Source: Clostridia bacterium (GTDB taxonomy: Bacteria; Bacillota; Clostridia; Christensenellales; Borkfalkiaceae). From it: a DNA stretch of 18,225 nucleotides. The stretch lies in the NCBI GenBank assembly GCA_900768525.1, contig CAAGDF010000028.1, positions 1 to 18,225 on the forward strand, written 5' to 3'. Below, piece after piece: positions 14,345 through 18,225 of the stretch. Numbering within the stretch: the first letter of the stretch is position 1; each line of letters begins with the position of its first letter. Under the pieces are notes generated by a model. It saw nothing but the letters and a program-made list of their open reading frames with translations, had not been told where the DNA came from and did no database searches. The translations under genes and the position numbers were made by a program.

Positions 14345-16981
14345 TTAAATTTCATATTCTTTAAGCGAGGCAAGAAGTTTTTGTTTGATTTCCTGACTTG
14401 CCGCAAGTTTTTCGCGCTCTTTATCGACTACTGCCTTAGGCGCTTTTGCTGCAAAGCCGGGGTTGCCCAGCCTGTTTTCGGAAAACGCTATATCGCTTTC
14501 CGCTTTTTCGAGTTCTGCTTTTAATCTTGCGATCTCTTTTTCTACGTCCACGAGTTCGCCGAGCGGAACATAAATTTCAAATCCCGCAAGGACGACCGAC
14601 AGTACTTTTTCGTTTATATCGGACTTGGCGTTCACAAAATTGATAGTGTTTACGCCCGCAAGTTTTTCAATATAAGACGAGGTGCGCTCTATAAGCTTTT
14701 TCTCCTCGGTAACGATATATAAATCGACCTTTTTGGACATAGGAGCGTTAACCTGCGCACGCAGATTTCTTAAGCCCTTGATGATTGCCATAACCGTTTC
14801 CGCAGCCGCTTTATCTTTACGATAAGCGAACTTGGAGTTATATTTGGGGAATTCGGATATGACTATGCTGCCTTCCACACCCGGAATGTGCGTGTAAATT
14901 TCTTCCGTGATGAACGGAATGATCGGGTGAAGGAGTTTAAGCGATTGTTTAAGCACGTAGACAAGCACGCTGAGCGTATCCGATTTGAGTTTTTCGTTTT
15001 CGGAATAAAGCGCGGGCTTGGAAAGTTCGATATACCAGTCGCAGAAATCGTACCACAAAAAGTCGTGACATACGGTTGCCGCAAGACCGATTTCAAATTT
15101 TTCCATATTGAGCGTTACCGCCTTGACGGTGTCGTTCAGTCTTGAAACAATCCACTTATCGGCAATGCCGAGCTTGCAATCCGCGATATCTTTGATCTCA
15201 ACGTTTTCGGCGTTCATCAGCACGAAACGGCTGGCATTCCAGAGTTTGTTGATAAAATTACGCGTACCGTCGATCTTATCGGTAGAAAAACGCATGTCGT
15301 TACCCGTGGAAACGCCGTTTACAAGCGAGAAACGAAGGGTATCCGCGCCGTATTTGTCGATAATTTCCAAGGGATCCACGCCGTTACCCAAAGATTTACT
15401 CATCTTTCTGCCCTCGGCATCACGCACGATGCCGTGAATAAGCACGTCGCGGAAAGGCACTTTGCCCGTATGTTCTATACCCGAGAAAATCATTCTTGCA
15501 ACCCAGAAGAAGATTATATCGTACGCGGTAATAAGCGTGTCGGTCGGATAGAAATATTCGAGGTCGGGCGTGTTGTCGGGATAGCCGAGCGTGGAGAACG
15601 GCCACAACGCCGAAGAAAACCATGTGTCGAGCACGTCTTCGTCCTGATGGAAATGCGTGTGTCCGCACTTCGGGCATTTTTCGGGCGCGTGTTCGGAAAC
15701 CACAAGTTCGCCGCATTCGTCGCAGTAGTATGCGGGAATACGATGCCCCCACCAAAGCTGACGGGAAATACACCAATCTCTGATGTTTTCCATCCAGTTG
15801 TAATAAACCTTGGTGAAACGCTTGGGCGTGAATTTTATGCTCTTGTTGCGAACGGCTTCGATAGCGGGTTTTGCAAGCGTATCCATTTTGACGAACCACT
15901 GTTTGGAAACGATAGGTTCGACCGTGGAATGACAACGATAGCAATGCCCTACGTTGTGCGTGTGCGGTTCGATTTTGACGAGCGCGCCGCACGCTTTAAG
16001 ATCCTCGACGATAGCTTTTCTCGCTTCGTAACGATCCATACCCTCGTACTTACCCGCTTTTTCGTTCATCGTTCCGTCGTCGTTCATAACGCGGATAACG
16101 TCAAGATTATGACGGAGACCGACTTCAAAGTCGTTAGGATCGTGCGCGGGGGTAATCTTAACCGCGCCCGTACCGAACTGCATATCTACGTATTCGTCGG
16201 CAACGACGGGAATTTCTTTATTCAAAAGCGGCAGTATGAGAGTTTTACCGACCAATGCCGAATAACGTTTATCCTTGGGGTTTACCGCAACGGCGGTATC
16301 GCCGAGCATGGTTTCGGGACGAGTTGTGGCAACCGTAACGTAACCGTCGCCGTCCTTGATTTTATAGCGTAGATGCCAGAAGAAAGAGCTTTCGTCGCAA
16401 TACTCTACCTCGGCGTCGGAAAGTGCGGTTTTACAGCACGGACACCAGTTAATTATTCTCGATCCGCGGTAAATTAAACCTTTGTTGTATAATTTTACGA
16501 ACACGTATGCGACGGCTTTGGAGCAACGCTCGTCCATAGTGAACGCAAGGCGCGACCAGTCGCACGAAGCGCCGAGACTTTTAATCTGCGTTTCGATTCT
16601 GCTGCCGTAAGCGTTTTTCCACGCCCACGCGCGTTCGAGAAAACCTTCGCGACCGATTTCCTGTTTGGTCTTGCCCTCTTCTTTCTTGATCTTTTCGACG
16701 ATTTTTACCTCGGTAGCGATAGACGCATGGTCGGTTCCCGGAAGCCATAACGCCTCGTACCCCTGCATTCTTTTAAAACGAATCAAAGCGTCCTGCATGG
16801 TCATATCGAGCGCATGTCCGATATGAAGTTGCCCCGTAATGTTGGGGGGCGGCATAACGATTGTATACGGCAGTTTTTTGCCGTCGGGATGCGGGTGTGC
16901 GGTAAAATATTCTTTTTCGAGCCATTCGTTATAAAGACGGCTTTCAAAATCTTTCGGATCGTAGTTCTTGCTCAATTCCAT
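14345..16981 (-). CDS. valS: Valyl-tRNA synthetase
   Basis: This encodes 878 residues, the usual length. This cytoplasmic class I enzyme charges tRNA-Val and hydrolyses misacylated Thr-tRNA-Val. The catalytic domain has PPPNITGQLHIGHALDM with HIGH at 53 to 56, and VRDAEGRKMSKSLGNGVDP with KMSKS at 526 to 530. The editing insertion carries TTRPETMLGDTAVAVNP. Cysteine pairs for zinc-type sites occur in NWCPCCKTALSDAEVEY, HCYRCHS and CDECGE/CPKCGHTHFH. The C-terminal coiled-coil arm is seen at about 810 to 878. I chose the ATG at 16981 because AAAGGCG lies upstream at normal spacing and the peptide starts MELSKNYDPK; the in-frame ATG at 16996 would add five residues. A near-consensus promoter lies at 17018..17046, leaving only about 30 leader bases and no room for a T-box. 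Confidence 0.97.
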   Translation of the reverse strand: MELSKNYDPKDFESRLYNEWLEKEYFTAHPHPDGKKLPYTIVMPPPNITGQLHIGHALDMTMQDALIRFKRMQGYEALWLPGTDHASIATEVKIVEKIKKEEGKTKQEIGREGFLERAWAWKNAYGSRIETQIKSLGASCDWSRLAFTMDERCSKAVAYVFVKLYNKGLIYRGSRIINWCPCCKTALSDAEVEYCDESSFFWHLRYKIKDGDGYVTVATTRPETMLGDTAVAVNPKDKRYSALVGKTLILPLLNKEIPVVADEYVDMQFGTGAVKITPAHDPNDFEVGLRHNLDVIRVMNDDGTMNEKAGKYEGMDRYEARKAIVEDLKACGALVKIEPHTHNVGHCYRCHSTVEPIVSKQWFVKMDTLAKPAIEAVRNKSIKFTPKRFTKVYYNWMENIRDWCISRQLWWGHRIPAYYCDECGELVVSEHAPEKCPKCGHTHFHQDEDVLDTWFSSALWPFSTLGYPDNTPDLEYFYPTDTLITAYDIIFFWVARMIFSGIEHTGKVPFRDVLIHGIVRDAEGRKMSKSLGNGVDPLEIIDKYGADTLRFSLVNGVSTGNDMRFSTDKIDGTRNFINKLWNASRFVLMNAENVEIKDIADCKLGIADKWIVSRLNDTVKAVTLNMEKFEIGLAATVCHDFLWYDFCDWYIELSKPALYSENEKLKSDTLSVLVYVLKQSLKLLHPIIPFITEEIYTHIPGVEGSIVISEFPKYNSKFAYRKDKAAAETVMAIIKGLRNLRAQVNAPMSKKVDLYIVTEEKKLIERTSSYIEKLAGVNTINFVNAKSDINEKVLSVVLAGFEIYVPLGELVDVEKEIARLKAELEKAESDIAFSENRLGNPGFAAKAPKAVVDKEREKLAASQEIKQKLLASLKEYEI

Positions 16982-17017
16982 AATATCGCCTTTCATTATA
17001 AGTATGATTTCCGACTC

Positions 17018-17046
17018 ATTGTACTATCTTTCGCCCCTTTTGTCAA
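17018..17046 (-). promoter_or_regulatory. Near-consensus promoter of valS
   Basis: On the minus strand there is a perfect TTGACA (17046..17041), a 17-base spacer and TACAAT (17023..17018). Transcription would start near 17011. The -35 box overlaps the -35 box of the divergent plus-strand gene, so the two promoters may compete. Confidence 0.8.
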
Positions 17047-17069
17047 TTATTTGTGCCGACGCATACGAT
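17040..17069 (+). promoter_or_regulatory. Predicted promoter of the NMT1-type binding-protein gene
   Basis: TTGTCA (17040..17045), an 18-base spacer and TACGAT (17064..17069) point to the plus-strand gene. The spacing is acceptable and the -10 box weak, so expression may need activation or be low. An alternative -10, TGTAAT at 17074..17079, would place the start too close to the ribosome binding site. Confidence 0.45.
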
Positions 17070-17098
17070 ATATTGTAATATTTTTTAGGATACTTACC

Positions 17099-18097
17099 AT
17101 GATTAAAAAAATATGTTGCTTATTCGTTTGCCTTGTATGCGTATTATCGATCGGCTGCACGCCGAAAAACGACAAAACGCTTATACGGGTAAACGAAGTC
17201 ACTCACTCGATTTTTTATGCGCCTATGTACGCCGCAATCGAAAAGGGCTTTTTCGCCGACGAAGGCTTGGAGATAGAACTTACCAACGGCGGCGGCGCGG
17301 ACAAATCGATGACCGCAGTGCTCTCGGGTTCTGCGGATATAGGACTTATGGGACCCGAAGCCGCGCTGTACGTTATAGAAGGCGGCAAGCAAAACTACCC
17401 GCAAGTGTTCGCGCAGCTGACCAAGCGCGACGGTTCTTTTTTAATATCGAGAACCGACGAGCAGACCTTTGACTGGACGGGACTTGACGGCAAAGTATTT
17501 ATCGCAGGGCGAAAAGGCGGAGTTCCCGCAATGACGCTGGAGTACCTGCTTAAACAAAAGGGTTACGAAAACGGCAGGAACATAACGCTCAATTTCGATA
17601 TTCAGTTCAACCTGACCGCAGCAGCATTCGAAGGCGGAACGGGCGACTATTGCACGCTGTTTGAACCCACCGCTTCGGAATTTGAAAAAGCGGGAAAAGG
17701 TTACGTTGTGGCAAGCGTCGGAAAAGACTCGGGTGAAGTACCCTACACCTGCTTTATGGCACTGAAAACTTATATCGACAACAATACGGAAACCGTAGAA
17801 AAATTCACGAAAGCCATCTACAAGGCCATTGACTTTTTGCAGACCGCGACCGAAGAAGAATGCGTCGCCGCGCTTAAAAATCAGTTCCCGGGGATCGAGG
17901 ACGAAAGCATTGTCGCATCCATAAAAAGATACGTCGAAATAGACGCGTGGGTTAACCATTTGACCATGAAAAAATCCGCGCTCGACAACCTTTGCAAAAT
18001 AATGCAAAACGCAGGCGAACTTACAAAAACGGTCGATTACGACAAACTTGTAAGGACGGATATATCAAACATGATTTGCGGTAAAATCGATGATTAA
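17099..18097 (+). CDS. NMT1/SsuA-type ABC substrate-binding lipoprotein
   Basis: This encodes 332 residues, typical for periplasmic-type binding proteins of the NMT1/THI5-like and SsuA/TauA group, which bind thiamine-pyrimidine precursors, sulfonates, nitrate or similar small ligands. The lipobox is LSIGC with Cys20. The diagnostic N-terminal segment HSIFYAPMYAAIEKGFFADE (36 to 55) is followed by LEIEL, then SGSADIGLMGPEAALYV (76 to 92) and the hinge region with GDYCTLFEPTASEFEKAG. I chose the ATG at 17099 because AGGA lies eight bases upstream and a signal peptide follows at once; the frame stays open upstream only as the shadow of valS. It is divergent from valS and is followed by an ABC ATPase gene. 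The ligand is unknown; a thiamine-precursor or sulfonate importer is the main guess. Confidence 0.88.
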   Translation: MIKKICCLFVCLVCVLSIGCTPKNDKTLIRVNEVTHSIFYAPMYAAIEKGFFADEGLEIELTNGGGADKSMTAVLSGSADIGLMGPEAALYVIEGGKQNYPQVFAQLTKRDGSFLISRTDEQTFDWTGLDGKVFIAGRKGGVPAMTLEYLLKQKGYENGRNITLNFDIQFNLTAAAFEGGTGDYCTLFEPTASEFEKAGKGYVVASVGKDSGEVPYTCFMALKTYIDNNTETVEKFTKAIYKAIDFLQTATEEECVAALKNQFPGIEDESIVASIKRYVEIDAWVNHLTMKKSALDNLCKIMQNAGELTKTVDYDKLVRTDISNMICGKIDD

Positions 18098-18115
18098 AAG
18101 CCGTTTTTTATAAAT

Positions 18116-18159
18116 TTTTACGTTAGACGTAAAACCATTGTCATAAGTTTTTTAACTTA
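18116..18159 (+). repeat. Two AT-rich inverted repeats before the ATPase gene
   Basis: TTTTACGT-TAG-ACGTAAAA (18116..18134, 8 base pairs) and TAAGTT-TTTT-AACTTA (18144..18159, 6 base pairs) lie in the 83-base gap between the binding-protein and ATPase genes. They could be weak mRNA hairpins that adjust expression of the downstream gene, or operator sites. Neither is a good terminator. Confidence 0.45.
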
Positions 18160-18180
18160 GACGAAGGAGAAAATGCACCA

Positions 18181-18225
18181 ATGAAAACACTGCTCGAAAT
18201 ATCTGATTTATCTCTTTTTTATCAA
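18181..18225 (+). CDS. ABC transporter ATP-binding protein (partial, N-terminus)
   Basis: Fifteen codons are visible before the window ends: MKTLLEISDLSLFYQ. The pattern LEI-x-DLSLFYQ is the usual first beta strand of an ABC ATPase, where the aromatic residue that stacks on ATP adenine comes next. The gene follows the NMT1/SsuA-type binding protein in the same direction, where its ATPase would be expected. AAGGAG (18164..18169) lies 11 bases upstream, slightly long. An ATG at 18173 gives only a three-codon frame (Met-His-Gln-stop) whose stop overlaps this start. The Walker motifs lie outside the window. Confidence 0.75.
   Translation, partial: MKTLLEISDLSLFYQ

Noticed and set aside
15434..16372. 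Open frame of 312 codons on the plus strand within valS
   Set aside because: It is antisense to conserved valyl-tRNA synthetase sequence and its translation resembles no known protein, so it is treated as a shadow.
16982..17017. T-box riboswitch for valS
   Set aside because: The predicted leader is only about 30 bases and contains no T-box-like sequence or terminator stem.
16814..17098. Upstream extension of the NMT1-type binding-protein frame
   Set aside because: The extension overlaps the valS 5' end on the other strand. The lipoprotein signal peptide begins at 17099 with a ribosome binding site just upstream, so the longer start is not real.

Overview
The window looks like a chromosome segment from an anaerobic Firmicutes/Clostridia-type bacterium, probably gut-associated. 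Reasons: Gram-positive style lipoproteins (four lipobox signal peptides), AAGGAGG-type ribosome binding sites, TTGACA/TATAAT promoters, an RNase J, and a gene pair resembling the Bacillus tRNA wobble-uridine modification genes yrrM/yrrO. No closer taxonomic call can be made from the sequence alone. Nearly everything is transcribed from the minus strand.

Region 1 (1..10438, minus strand) reads as a polysaccharide-utilisation locus. In transcription order it has: a Gfo/Idh/MocA-type oxidoreductase with its own promoter (9264..10301); a 1503-residue surface lipoprotein made of InlB-type repeats and two GLUG-type beta-helix modules, behind a promoter and a hairpin-rich leader (4486..8997); a secreted multidomain GH43-type glycosidase lipoprotein (1733..4357); an extracellular sugar-binding lipoprotein of an ABC importer (148..1686); and the first 20 codons of the next gene (1..60), probably a permease. 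The likely logic is that the large protein binds substrate or surface, the GH43 enzyme releases sugars, the binding protein and ABC transporter import them, and the oxidoreductase acts on a sugar or related metabolite. The substrate cannot be named. Stable inverted repeats lie in several gaps and may set different expression levels along the transcript.

Region 2 (10586..17046, minus strand) is an RNA/translation gene string: valS (valyl-tRNA synthetase), RNase J, a TrmR-like tRNA U34 O-methyltransferase and a TrhP-like U32 protein. It is bounded by a near-consensus promoter upstream of valS and a clear intrinsic terminator after the U32 gene. No internal terminator is obvious, so it may be one operon joining tRNA-Val charging, RNA processing and wobble modification.

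Region 3 (17040..18225, plus strand) diverges from valS and shares promoter DNA with it. It encodes an NMT1/SsuA-type substrate-binding lipoprotein and the first 15 codons of an ABC ATPase, the start of a second importer for a small molecule such as a thiamine-pyrimidine, sulfonate or similar compound.

No CRISPR array, tRNA, rRNA, transposase or phage gene was seen. The most notable signals are a sharp drop in G+C inside the 1503-residue gene, its hairpin-rich leader, an alternative-pairing RNA region between it and the GH43 gene, and the linkage of valS to wobble-modification genes. No clearly new defence or mobile system is visible.
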